Under the pieces are notes generated by a model. That model worked only from the letters and a program-made list of their open reading frames with translations. It ran no database searches and was not told the origin of the DNA. From Patescibacteria group bacterium (GTDB taxonomy: Bacteria; Patescibacteriota; Microgenomatia; Levybacterales; UBA12049), in the NCBI GenBank assembly GCA_018900295.1, contig JAHIGH010000198.1, positions 1 through 6,209 of the forward strand: a DNA stretch of 6,209 bases. Reading direction: 5' to 3'. Below are positions 1 through 4,948 of the stretch, in pieces. A program made the position numbers and the translations under genes. Position 1 is the stretch's first letter, and each line of letters starts with the position of its first letter.

Positions 1-110
1 GTATATACCTACCGTAGCTTTGCCTCTTCGCCTTATAGGCTTCGAGGGCACAAGTCAAAGTATCGCCGTGCCCTTCCGTAGCTTTAGCGAAGGAGGGTTA
101 GGTATTATAC
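1..110. repeat. Compact element with imperfect terminal inverted repeats
   Basis: Positions 1-13 (GTATATACCTACC) are the inverted complement of 96-110 (GGTTAGGTATTATAC) apart from two single-base gaps, so the segment is bounded by imperfect inverted repeats. A second nested inverted repeat pairs AGGGCAC (45-51) with GTGCCCT (68-74). A small hairpin, GCCT-TAT-AGGC, lies at 30-40, and the decamer CCGTAGCTTT is directly repeated at 12-21 and 76-85. The segment is clearly richer in G+C than the DNA to its right. It could be a MITE-like dispersed repeat, a structured RNA, or a degenerate multi-hairpin spacer. It begins at the first base of the window, so its left limit is unknown. The + strand frame starting at base 1 stays open to a TAG at 79-81, but the codons follow the repeats and show no recognisable protein. 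Confidence 0.55.
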
Positions 111-299
111 TTTTTGCAATTTGAAAGCAGAGGGGTATATAAATGTGAAAAGTCAAGCCGTAAAGCTGTGAAAAGTTATCCACATACTATATCATAATAT
201 ATCATATAATTATAGGACATTCCCCCTCACTTCCCCTCTCCCCTACGTCTAACCCTTTCCGTTTTTCCCAATCTAAAATTAAAAATAAATAAATAAATC
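111..299. other. Non-coding spacer: AT-rich tract, C-run tract and A/T simple repeat
   Basis: No credible gene was found here. From left to right the spacer holds TGTGAAAAGT repeated 23 bp apart (144-153 and 167-176), a DnaA-box match, and an AT-rich stretch with TATATCATA repeated 10 bp apart (188-196 and 198-206). Next comes a pyrimidine-rich tract with four C-runs (222-226, 233-236, 240-243, 253-255), then a short AAAT simple repeat (283-298) that abuts the stop of the membrane-protein gene. The C-runs appear as G-runs in the 3' untranslated part of the minus-strand yebC operon transcript. No hairpin followed by a T-run, and so no classical terminator, was found for that operon. Confidence 0.6.
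176..184 (+). promoter_or_regulatory. DnaA-box match beside an AT-rich tract
   Basis: TTATCCACA is identical to the classical high-affinity bacterial DnaA box. It is preceded immediately by TGTGAAAAG (167-175), which matches the inverted box TGTGGATAA at six of nine positions. It is followed at 185-215 by an almost pure A/T stretch with TATATCATA repeated in 10-bp phase, resembling a duplex-unwinding region. No dnaA, dnaN or rpmH gene is visible in the window. One perfect box is not enough to call an origin; it may be a DnaA-controlled site or chance. Confidence 0.4.
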
Positions 300-1133
300 T
301 TAATAAAAGCTAAACGCAATAAGGATAAAAATTACCACAAAACCTACCCAAACATATTCCCATAAAACACCTTTAAAAAGCCTTTTTTCAAACCACACAT
401 GTGAAAGACCCACAACAATATAAAAAAATCCTGTAAGAAATAATGAAATAATCGGCGGTTTGGTAGGCCAAAACCACAATATTGTCGTAAGCTCAATAAT
501 GCACAATGTAAGAGCAGTTACCCACAAAACCAAAGGTTGTATAATTTTCTGTAAGGTATATGTCCACAAAGAATGATAAAGTAAAAAATATGTGTAAATC
601 AATACCAAAAGAAGAATTGGAAAAATAACAATATGAAGCGTAAAAACAACATTTGTTAAAAGAAAAAAAGAAACTAAAGTAACAACAAAAGAGACAATTC
701 GCGCACCGGACAATAGAGCGATTGTCCTTGTAGAAGAAACAACAAAAATATTCTGGCTCAAATATAAAGAATATAAACCAAAGGCATAAACCAACGCCAG
801 AACTATTCTATAAGTAGTATTCGGTGTAAGAAAACAAAACAAACCAAAAGAGAGGCTATAAAAAAAAGGGAGAATAAATATTTCGTAAACAAACTTATCT
901 TTAATATCCTGAAAAAGAGCCCAAAAAAGAAACAAATCTGTTAAAACCGCCAGAAAAAGAGAGATAAAAACACCTGACCTGCTGAATTGAAATTCAGTAT
1001 AAAATAACCCAATCGTCAATAAAAGAACACCTATAATGAATTTCTGTCTTTTCTCAATGGAAAATCCAACAACTCGCCTACCACGCTTCCTTATTATCCT
1101 CCACCAAAACGCATGCAGCATTTTTTCAAACAT
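300..1133 (-). CDS. Conserved polytopic membrane protein of unknown function
   Basis: A 277-residue integral membrane protein whose family I do not recognise with certainty. A basic N-terminus (residues 12-31, rich in Arg and Lys) should stay in the cytoplasm. About nine hydrophobic helices follow, near residues 29-47, 55-75, 85-102, 108-125, 144-163, 165-185, 199-222, 227-246 and 259-276. No catalytic motif, metal-ligand cluster or transporter signature stands out. The segment around residues 126-146 (SQNIFVVSSTRTIALLSGAR) is the most distinctive polar stretch and probably a loop. The ATG shares one base with the yebC stop (TAATG) and has no Shine-Dalgarno sequence in front, which suggests translation by re-initiation after yebC. 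A second in-frame ATG at codon 5 is possible. No conventional terminator follows. Confidence 0.85.
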   Translation of the reverse strand: MFEKMLHAFWWRIIRKRGRRVVGFSIEKRQKFIIGVLLLTIGLFYTEFQFSRSGVFISLFLAVLTDLFLFWALFQDIKDKFVYEIFILPFFYSLSFGLFCFLTPNTTYRIVLALVYAFGLYSLYLSQNIFVVSSTRTIALLSGARIVSFVVTLVSFFLLTNVVFTLHIVIFPILLLVLIYTYFLLYHSLWTYTLQKIIQPLVLWVTALTLCIIELTTILWFWPTKPPIISLFLTGFFYIVVGLSHVWFEKRLFKGVLWEYVWVGFVVIFILIAFSFY

Positions 1134-1879
1134 TAGATTATTATTATAGCATCGGGGATATCAAAATTTGCGAATACCTTTTGCACATCATTTAATTCCT
1201 CCAGTTTTTCAACAAATGCGACCGCCTTCTCTGCGAAATTTTTTTCTGAAATCGGAAATAAAACTATAGGTTTATATATAAGCTCCGCGTTTTGAATAGA
1301 AATTCCTTTCTCGGCAAGATAAGACCTAACTTTTGCCAAACCCTCAGGCTTACAATAAATTAACGCTTCATCCCCTGCTTCCTCTACATCCTCAGCTCCG
1401 GAATCTACAGCAATCATAAAAATATCATCAAAAGACCTTCCATTCTTTACAACAGTTATTAGTCCTTTTCGCTCAAATTGATACATAACCGAACCAATAG
1501 CGCCCATAGTTCCCCCATTCTTATCAAAAGTATTTTTCACTTCTGCAACTGTCCGCTGCTTGTTATCGGTGAATGCTTCAACAATAACACTAAAACCCCC
1601 TGGCCCAAATCCTTCATACACAGCCTCTTCTAAATTCACTTCCTGCTTACCCGCAGCCTTTGCAATTGCGCGGTCAATATTTTCCTTAGGCATATTCCCT
1701 GCTCGCGCAGCTTCAATTGCCAAACGAAGCTTGAAATTGCCTTCAGGATCAGATATATTACCACCCTGCTTCACCGCAACAGTAATTGCGTTAGAATGCT
1801 TTGTAAAAATTGCACCTCGCTTCATGTCCTTGACACCTTTTTGACGCTTGATCGTTTTCCATTTAGAATGTCCGCTCAT
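1133..1879 (-). CDS. yebC: YebC/PmpR (TACO1) family protein
   Basis: This 248-residue protein has the normal family length and the hallmark sequence throughout. The N-terminus MSGHSKWKTIKRQKG is the classic SGHSKW start. EAARAGNMPKENIDRAI lies at about 57-73, YEGFGPGG at 88-95, and DNKQRTVAEVKNTFDKNGG at 105-123, followed by the GSVMYQFERKG block (129-139). The C-terminal half ends with the family's DVQKVFANFDI motif. Members were long annotated as transcriptional regulators. Bacterial YebC and mitochondrial TACO1 are now linked to translation, easing ribosome stalling on difficult stretches such as polyproline. The protein should be cytosolic. The ATG fits the conserved N-terminus exactly. 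A promoter lies just upstream, giving a leader of about ten bases with no Shine-Dalgarno sequence. It is the first gene of an operon whose second gene overlaps its stop by one base. Confidence 0.97.
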   Translation of the reverse strand: MSGHSKWKTIKRQKGVKDMKRGAIFTKHSNAITVAVKQGGNISDPEGNFKLRLAIEAARAGNMPKENIDRAIAKAAGKQEVNLEEAVYEGFGPGGFSVIVEAFTDNKQRTVAEVKNTFDKNGGTMGAIGSVMYQFERKGLITVVKNGRSFDDIFMIAVDSGAEDVEEAGDEALIYCKPEGLAKVRSYLAEKGISIQNAELIYKPIVLFPISEKNFAEKAVAFVEKLEELNDVQKVFANFDIPDAIIII

Positions 1880-1891
1880 AAATTATATAGT

Positions 1892-1906
1892 AAGATATTA
1901 TATCTT
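1892..1906. repeat. 15-bp perfect palindrome over the yebC -10 box
   Basis: AAGATAT-T-ATATCTT has perfect 7-bp arms around a single central base. It covers the -10 box of the yebC promoter, so it could be an operator for a dimeric regulator. It consists almost only of A and T, and such palindromes arise easily by chance in this composition. Confidence 0.3.
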
Positions 1907-1925
1907 TATAGCTTGACATTTGCAA
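1897..1925 (-). promoter_or_regulatory. Sigma70-like promoter for the yebC operon
   Basis: On the minus strand TTGCAA (1925-1920) and TATAAT (1902-1897) are separated by 17 bp. The -10 box is a full consensus match and the -35 matches four of six. Transcription would start near 1890, leaving about ten bases before the yebC ATG at 1879. The -10 lies inside a 15-bp palindrome. The -35 is one base from the -35 of the rightward TPR-gene promoter, so two polymerases could hardly occupy both at once. The region is AT-rich, so some similarity is expected by chance, but spacing, position and direction all fit. Confidence 0.65.
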
Positions 1926-1941
1926 TAAATATGTGTAAAAT
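1913..1941 (+). promoter_or_regulatory. Sigma70-like promoter for the TPR gene
   Basis: TTGACA (1913-1918) is a perfect -35 box. It is followed after exactly 17 bp by TAAAAT (1936-1941), five of six matches to the -10 consensus. Transcription would begin around 1948-1950, only some 12-14 bases before the ATG at 1962. No Shine-Dalgarno sequence fits in that leader, so the message is nearly leaderless. The promoter lies back to back with the yebC promoter. Confidence 0.7.
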
Positions 1942-1961
1942 CTCATCCAATCGTTATATAA

Positions 1962-2636
1962 ATGTTACAAATTAAATCTCAAGCCATTCATACTGCCTTG
2001 GTAGGAGATTGGGAAAACGCAATTACTCTTAATGAATTGATTCTCCAGGAAGAGCCCAATGATATCGATACCATTAATCGCCTGGCATTTGCATTTCTGG
2101 GCATAGGAAAAACTAAAGAGGCAAAAACTCTCTACGAAAAAGTTCTAATATTAGATATGCAAAATCCAATCGCTATTAGAAATCTAAAAAGACTTGAAGA
2201 TCCATCAGCAAAAAGAACAAACCTTCATATAAACAATCTTTTCATTGAAGAACCTGGCAAAACAAAAATTATTGAACTTATAAATATTGCTGATAAAAAA
2301 ATCATTTCTCACTTACGCTCTGGCGAAAGACTAACTCTTTGTATAAAAAGAATGAAGATATTCGCGCTTGATCAAGACAATCAATATATAGGTATGTTGC
2401 CGGACGATCTTTGCAAGAGGCTTATTAAATTCATTCACGTCGGTAATAAATACGAAGCATACACGCGAACAGCCGAAAGTAACAAAATTACAATATTTAT
2501 CAGGGAACTAAAAAGAATTAATAAATACAAAAACCAACCATCATTTGTATCTACGGAAAAAACAAAATTATCATATACCAATAACAACCTCGTAACAAAA
2601 AACCAGTTGGAACACAAAAACGAAAAATCTCATTAA
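1962..2636 (+). CDS. TPR protein with HIRAN-like C-terminal domain
   Basis: A 224-residue soluble protein, and the only rightward gene. Residues 8-33 and 35-68 form two tetratricopeptide-type helix pairs (ALVGDWENAITLNELILQ, then LGIGKTKEAKTLYEKVL with a typical LDMQNP ending), implying protein-protein binding. A linker with FIEEPGKTK (94-102) leads to residues 118-168, where SGERLTLCIKRMKIFALDQDNQYIGMLP and a later GNKYEA resemble the small beta-barrel of HIRAN domains. That match is from reading only and is uncertain. The NQPSF motif and the LSY motif (191-206) closely resemble a TPR protein I recall as common in Microgenomates genomes; no function is known to me. The tail after about residue 207 is polar and Asn/Lys-rich. 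The gene has its own strong promoter, shares its control region with yebC, and ends 5 bp from the stop of the oppositely oriented LytR_C gene with no terminator between. Confidence 0.88.
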   Translation: MLQIKSQAIHTALVGDWENAITLNELILQEEPNDIDTINRLAFAFLGIGKTKEAKTLYEKVLILDMQNPIAIRNLKRLEDPSAKRTNLHINNLFIEEPGKTKIIELINIADKKIISHLRSGERLTLCIKRMKIFALDQDNQYIGMLPDDLCKRLIKFIHVGNKYEAYTRTAESNKITIFIRELKRINKYKNQPSFVSTEKTKLSYTNNNLVTKNQLEHKNEKSH

Positions 2637-2641
2637 ATAAT

Positions 2642-3478
2642 TTAAAAAAGTAGAGTATTCTTAATATCTTCTCCGATAGTAATAACAATCCTTGCTATAT
2701 CCTCCTTATCAAGTCGCTCTTTTTTTATTGATAAATATCTTTCCAATTTATTTAATGTATATGTCTCCTGTCCATAATACTGAATTTTAGAAATTGGCTC
2801 AATTACAAGTGCTGTTTTTACCGACACTACATTACCTCCGAAATTTAAAATTACTCGCTCCAGTCTTCCTCCAAGCCCTGACTGCCCTGCAGCATTAATA
2901 ATCTGCACGCTTATATTTTCCGCAGATGCAACATTATCTGTCAATAAAAGCGACGCGTCTTTATTAAAATCACGAACATCATCTGAAATTGATGCCTCCT
3001 CAACTATTATTGAACTAACGGGTACTTTTTTAGCATACAAATAAAGACGTAACAAATCATAATAATTTATGTTCGTTAAAATATTATTTGAATGAAGCAA
3101 AAATGATTGGAGTATATTTGGAATTACTCTCTCCAAAGAATAACTATATCTCGTTTTAATATAACCATCCGGAATAACCCCGAATTTTCTATTAAAATCA
3201 GAAAAAGACAAATTAGAATTATTGGGAAAAATCAATAAAGATAATGAAGAAGTCACAGGCTCAAAAGACATAAGACCGGATACACGGTGCACCTGCCTGC
3301 CGGCAGGCAGATCCCCTATTACCAAATTATAACGATGCTTTCCGTCAAATTTACTATCCCCTATCAAATAAAATAATCTGATCATGAATGATAGTAAAAT
3401 TAACCCAAGTACAAAAATTCCATAAATAACAAGCGTCCTAAGACTACGACTCTTTTTTGTGCCCTTTTTTTCTCTCAT
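2642..3478 (-). CDS. Membrane-anchored LytR_C-domain protein
   Basis: This 278-residue protein has a short basic cytoplasmic tail (residues 1-14) and one transmembrane helix (about 14-39); the rest should face outside. Residues 189-272 fit the LytR C-terminal domain: the strand ISVQIINAAG is followed by QSGLGGRLERVILNFGGNVVSV, then YYGQETY and a closing IVITIGEDI strand. The middle (about 47-160) has strands and helices loosely like a reduced LytR-CpsA-Psr domain, but I see no RSDT or PRD-type catalytic signature. It may thus be a cell-envelope binding protein rather than an active wall-polymer ligase. The ATG has GAGG (3493-3490) about 11 bases upstream. Residues 57-62 (LPAGRQ) come entirely from an 18-bp palindromic insertion. 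It is the last gene of the leftward cluster, 32 bp after the Nudix gene. Confidence 0.8.
   Translation of the reverse strand: MREKKGTKKSRSLRTLVIYGIFVLGLILLSFMIRLFYLIGDSKFDGKHRYNLVIGDLPAGRQVHRVSGLMSFEPVTSSLSLLIFPNNSNLSFSDFNRKFGVIPDGYIKTRYSYSLERVIPNILQSFLLHSNNILTNINYYDLLRLYLYAKKVPVSSIIVEEASISDDVRDFNKDASLLLTDNVASAENISVQIINAAGQSGLGGRLERVILNFGGNVVSVKTALVIEPISKIQYYGQETYTLNKLERYLSIKKERLDKEDIARIVITIGEDIKNTLLF
3293..3310. repeat. 18-bp GC-rich palindrome inserted in frame (LPAGRQ)
   Basis: CTGCCTGCC followed by GGCAGGCAG is a perfect inverted repeat with 9-bp arms and no loop. It occupies exactly codons 57-62 of the LytR_C gene and reads LPAGRQ on either strand. It has no stop codon in any of the six frames and its length is a multiple of three, so insertion does not break a gene. 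It is much richer in G+C than the flanks. From memory, the same peptide turns up in unrelated CPR proteins, which would make this one copy of a dispersed repeat; that was not checked here. Confidence 0.75.
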
Positions 3479-3489
3479 AAAAAATATAT

Positions 3490-3493
3490 CCTC
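3490..3493 (-). promoter_or_regulatory. Ribosome binding site of the LytR_C gene
   Basis: GAGG within AAGAGGATAT lies 11 bases before the ATG at 3478 and supports that start. It directly follows the heptamer-phased repeat copies at 3497-3520, so it may have arrived with the repeat. Confidence 0.6.
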
Positions 3494-3496
3494 TTC

Positions 3497-3520
3497 TTAC
3501 ATCTTAGGTTTTACATCTTA
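3497..3520. repeat. Spacer repeat in 14-bp (two-heptamer) phase
   Basis: TTACATCTTA occurs at 3497-3506 and 3511-3520, exactly 14 bp apart. The stretch can be read as heptamers TTACATC, TTAGGTT, TTACATC, TTAAATC. On the minus strand the right-hand copy (TAAGATGTAA) supplies the last codons and the TAA stop of the Nudix gene. The same heptamer style recurs at 4932-4948. Confidence 0.55.
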
Positions 3521-4059
3521 AATCCTGCATAATGCTGTAATATTGCCAAATCCCGCGCACATATAAATCTACCTGAATAAGTATTTGGCTTATCCTCATC
3601 TTTCATTATTTTAATTACTTCCGGTACTTTTAACCATAACAACTGAAACCCTTCATCTTGTTCCTTTTGTGTAAAAATCGGAACTCCTGCTGTTCCATAA
3701 ACATTGCAGGTAAAAACATAAGAAATCTGCGCCATCTCAATGGTATCTCGATATTCAATAATAATACCATGATCATGTATATTATCAATTTTACATCCTG
3801 TCTCCTCCAATACCTCCCTATGTAATCCTTGAATTATAGACTCAGTTTTATCAATTCCTCCGCCCGGTAATTTATGCAAATTCAATTTTACTGCCTTAAG
3901 GATTGCAATTTTATTTTCATGAAATATCAAAGCACGCGCAGCTTTACGAAAACGATAGCATTTCTCCCCTGCTTGTTCTCTTACTTTAGTCTTAATAAAA
4001 TCGGGTTTAATATTTCCCAAATCCAAATCTTTCTCATAAATTTCTTTTATTAGTCTCAT
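3511..4059 (-). CDS. Nudix hydrolase
   Basis: A 182-residue soluble enzyme. Residues 67-89 contain a complete Nudix box: G67, E73, then REVLEETG at 81-88, matching GX5EX7REUXEEXGU, so the metal-binding glutamates E82, E85 and E86 are present. The strand ARALIFHENKIAILKA (41-56) before the box and LHKLPGGG (61-68) are also typical. The family hydrolyses nucleoside diphosphates linked to another moiety, such as ADP-ribose or oxidised nucleotides. The substrate cannot be read from the sequence. The 35 residues before the core and the C-terminal segment with KPNTYSGRFICARD (157-170) are extensions beyond the minimal MutT fold. No clear Shine-Dalgarno sequence precedes the ATG. The stop and last codons (FKM) fall in a spacer repeat, so the true ancestral end may have been altered. 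The enzyme is presumably cytosolic. Confidence 0.93.
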   Translation of the reverse strand: MRLIKEIYEKDLDLGNIKPDFIKTKVREQAGEKCYRFRKAARALIFHENKIAILKAVKLNLHKLPGGGIDKTESIIQGLHREVLEETGCKIDNIHDHGIIIEYRDTIEMAQISYVFTCNVYGTAGVPIFTQKEQDEGFQLLWLKVPEVIKIMKDEDKPNTYSGRFICARDLAILQHYAGFKM

Positions 4060-4083
4060 AATTCATCTTTAAGCTTTAATTTT

Positions 4084-4104
4084 ATTTTTGATTTTTGATA
4101 TTAT
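4084..4104. repeat. Heptamer repeat in the pseudouridine synthase-Nudix spacer
   Basis: ATTTTTG (4084-4090), ATTTTTG (4091-4097) and the degenerate ATATTAT (4098-4104) are three successive heptamers inside a 59-bp spacer. They resemble the ATCTTTG units inside the neighbouring pseudouridine synthase gene. The last unit creates a TATAAT on the minus strand (4105-4100) that could act as a weak promoter for the Nudix gene, but no good -35 box accompanies it. Confidence 0.45.
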
Positions 4105-4118
4105 AGAACCACATATTC

Positions 4119-4910
4119 CTAATCAATCCTTTTTAGCTGTTTCAGCACCACTTCAAGCTCTTCTGGTAATTTACTTTCAAAACATACCTCTTCTCCTGTC
4201 CGGGGATGAATAAAAGATATTTTTACTGCATGCAAAAAAAACCTATTTAATATTTTTCTATCTTTTTTTGCAATTTTCCGGCCTGCGTACAAAAAATCGG
4301 AAAAAATTGGATAACCTAAATATTTTAAATGAACCCGTATTTGATGCGTCCTGCCTGTCTTTGGTAATAATTCAACATAAGAATAATACTCCTTCCGATT
4401 TCTATCATGATAATAAGCTATTACTTTATAAAATGTCACTGATTCCCGCCCTCCTGGAACAACTCCAAATCGCATCCTATTCCATGGCAGCCTGCCTACT
4501 GGTATATTTATTTCCCCTTCCACGGGTACAATTCTACCATGCGTTAATGCTACATAAGTTTTTTTTACCATTCGTTCTTTAAATTGTTTCTGCAATAACC
4601 CGAACGCTTCAGGATTCTTTGCAAGAATCAAAACCCCCGACGTCTCCTTATCCAATCTATGCACCACCCCACCCCGCAATGCAAAATCACGCACTGGATC
4701 TGAAAATCCCTGAATAGAACCCTGTTGTTGATTACTACCTGCTTCAATAAAATTATCTTTGATCTTTGATATTTGATCTTTGATCTTTTTCTCCACCCAA
4801 TCTTGAACAGTCTCTTCATTACGGGTTGTCTCAGCTCTATTTACAGTAATTCCCGAAGGCTTATCCACGATCAAAATATCATCATCTTCATAAATTATTG
4901 AAATTTCCAT
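4119..4910 (-). CDS. RluA-family RNA pseudouridine synthase
   Basis: A 263-residue enzyme that should isomerise uridines in ribosomal RNA, or less likely tRNA, to pseudouridine. The N-terminal strand IIYEDDDILIVDKPSGITVN (5-24) is the usual family opening. The catalytic motif HRLDKETSG is at 84-92 with Asp87 as nucleophile. GRTHQIRVH (186-194) and FLHA (225-228) complete the active-site fold. There is no N-terminal S4 domain, unlike RluD and RluC. The exact target base cannot be decided, so no gene symbol is given. Residues 41-70, between the opening and the catalytic motif, are an unusually polar, Gln-rich linker; residues 41-52 (KIKDQISKIKD) come from a five-copy heptamer repeat. GAGGA (4931-4927) lies 16 bases before the ATG, further than ideal. 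The gene follows the Lgt-like gene by 28 bp. Confidence 0.95.
   Translation of the reverse strand: MEISIIYEDDDILIVDKPSGITVNRAETTRNEETVQDWVEKKIKDQISKIKDNFIEAGSNQQQGSIQGFSDPVRDFALRGGVVHRLDKETSGVLILAKNPEAFGLLQKQFKERMVKKTYVALTHGRIVPVEGEINIPVGRLPWNRMRFGVVPGGRESVTFYKVIAYYHDRNRKEYYSYVELLPKTGRTHQIRVHLKYLGYPIFSDFLYAGRKIAKKDRKILNRFFLHAVKISFIHPRTGEEVCFESKLPEELEVVLKQLKRID
4755..4789. repeat. Five-copy heptamer tandem repeat inside the pseudouridine synthase gene
   Basis: Units read on the + strand: ATCTTTG (4755), ATCTTTG (4762), ATATTTG (4769), ATCTTTG (4776) and ATCTTTT (4783). They encode residues 41-52. Because seven is not a multiple of three, gain or loss of one or two copies would shift the reading frame before the catalytic Asp, while a change of three copies would keep it. 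Confidence 0.8.
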
Positions 4911-4931
4911 ATTATTTTATAAAGTTTCCTC

Positions 4932-4948
4932 TTACGTCTTAAGTCTTA
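4932..4948. repeat. Heptamer-phased spacer repeat
   Basis: TTACGTC (4932-4938) is followed by TTAAGTC (4939-4945) and TTA, the same style as 3497-3520. On the minus strand it supplies the last codons and TAA stop of the Lgt-like gene and runs into the AGAGGA that may be the ribosome binding site of the pseudouridine synthase gene. This repeats the arrangement seen after the Nudix gene. Confidence 0.5.

Noticed and set aside
1..299. CRISPR array or tRNA gene in the gene-free left end
   Set aside because: The repeats are not evenly spaced copies with unique spacers, and no cloverleaf with a T-loop motif is present.
1089..1102. Strong Shine-Dalgarno-like string GGAGGATAATAAGG inside the membrane-protein gene
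   Set aside because: No in-frame start follows at a suitable distance, and the out-of-frame GTG opens only about 17 codons; it is explained by Trp-Arg-Ile-Ile-Arg codons.
1560..1844. 94-codon + strand open frame opposite yebC
   Set aside because: It is antisense to a very well conserved gene and has no recognisable protein features; it is a shadow frame.
4100..4105. TATAAT in the spacer before the Nudix gene as an internal promoter
   Set aside because: No good -35 box at 16-18 bp, and the motif is part of an AT-rich heptamer repeat; too weak to call.
4628..4819. 63-codon minus-strand frame overlapping the pseudouridine synthase gene
   Set aside because: It lies in another frame of the HRLD-containing gene and has no independent support.
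4861..4869. TTATCCACG, a near DnaA box
   Set aside because: It encodes the conserved VDK of the pseudouridine synthase (GTG GAT AAG), so coding constraint explains it.
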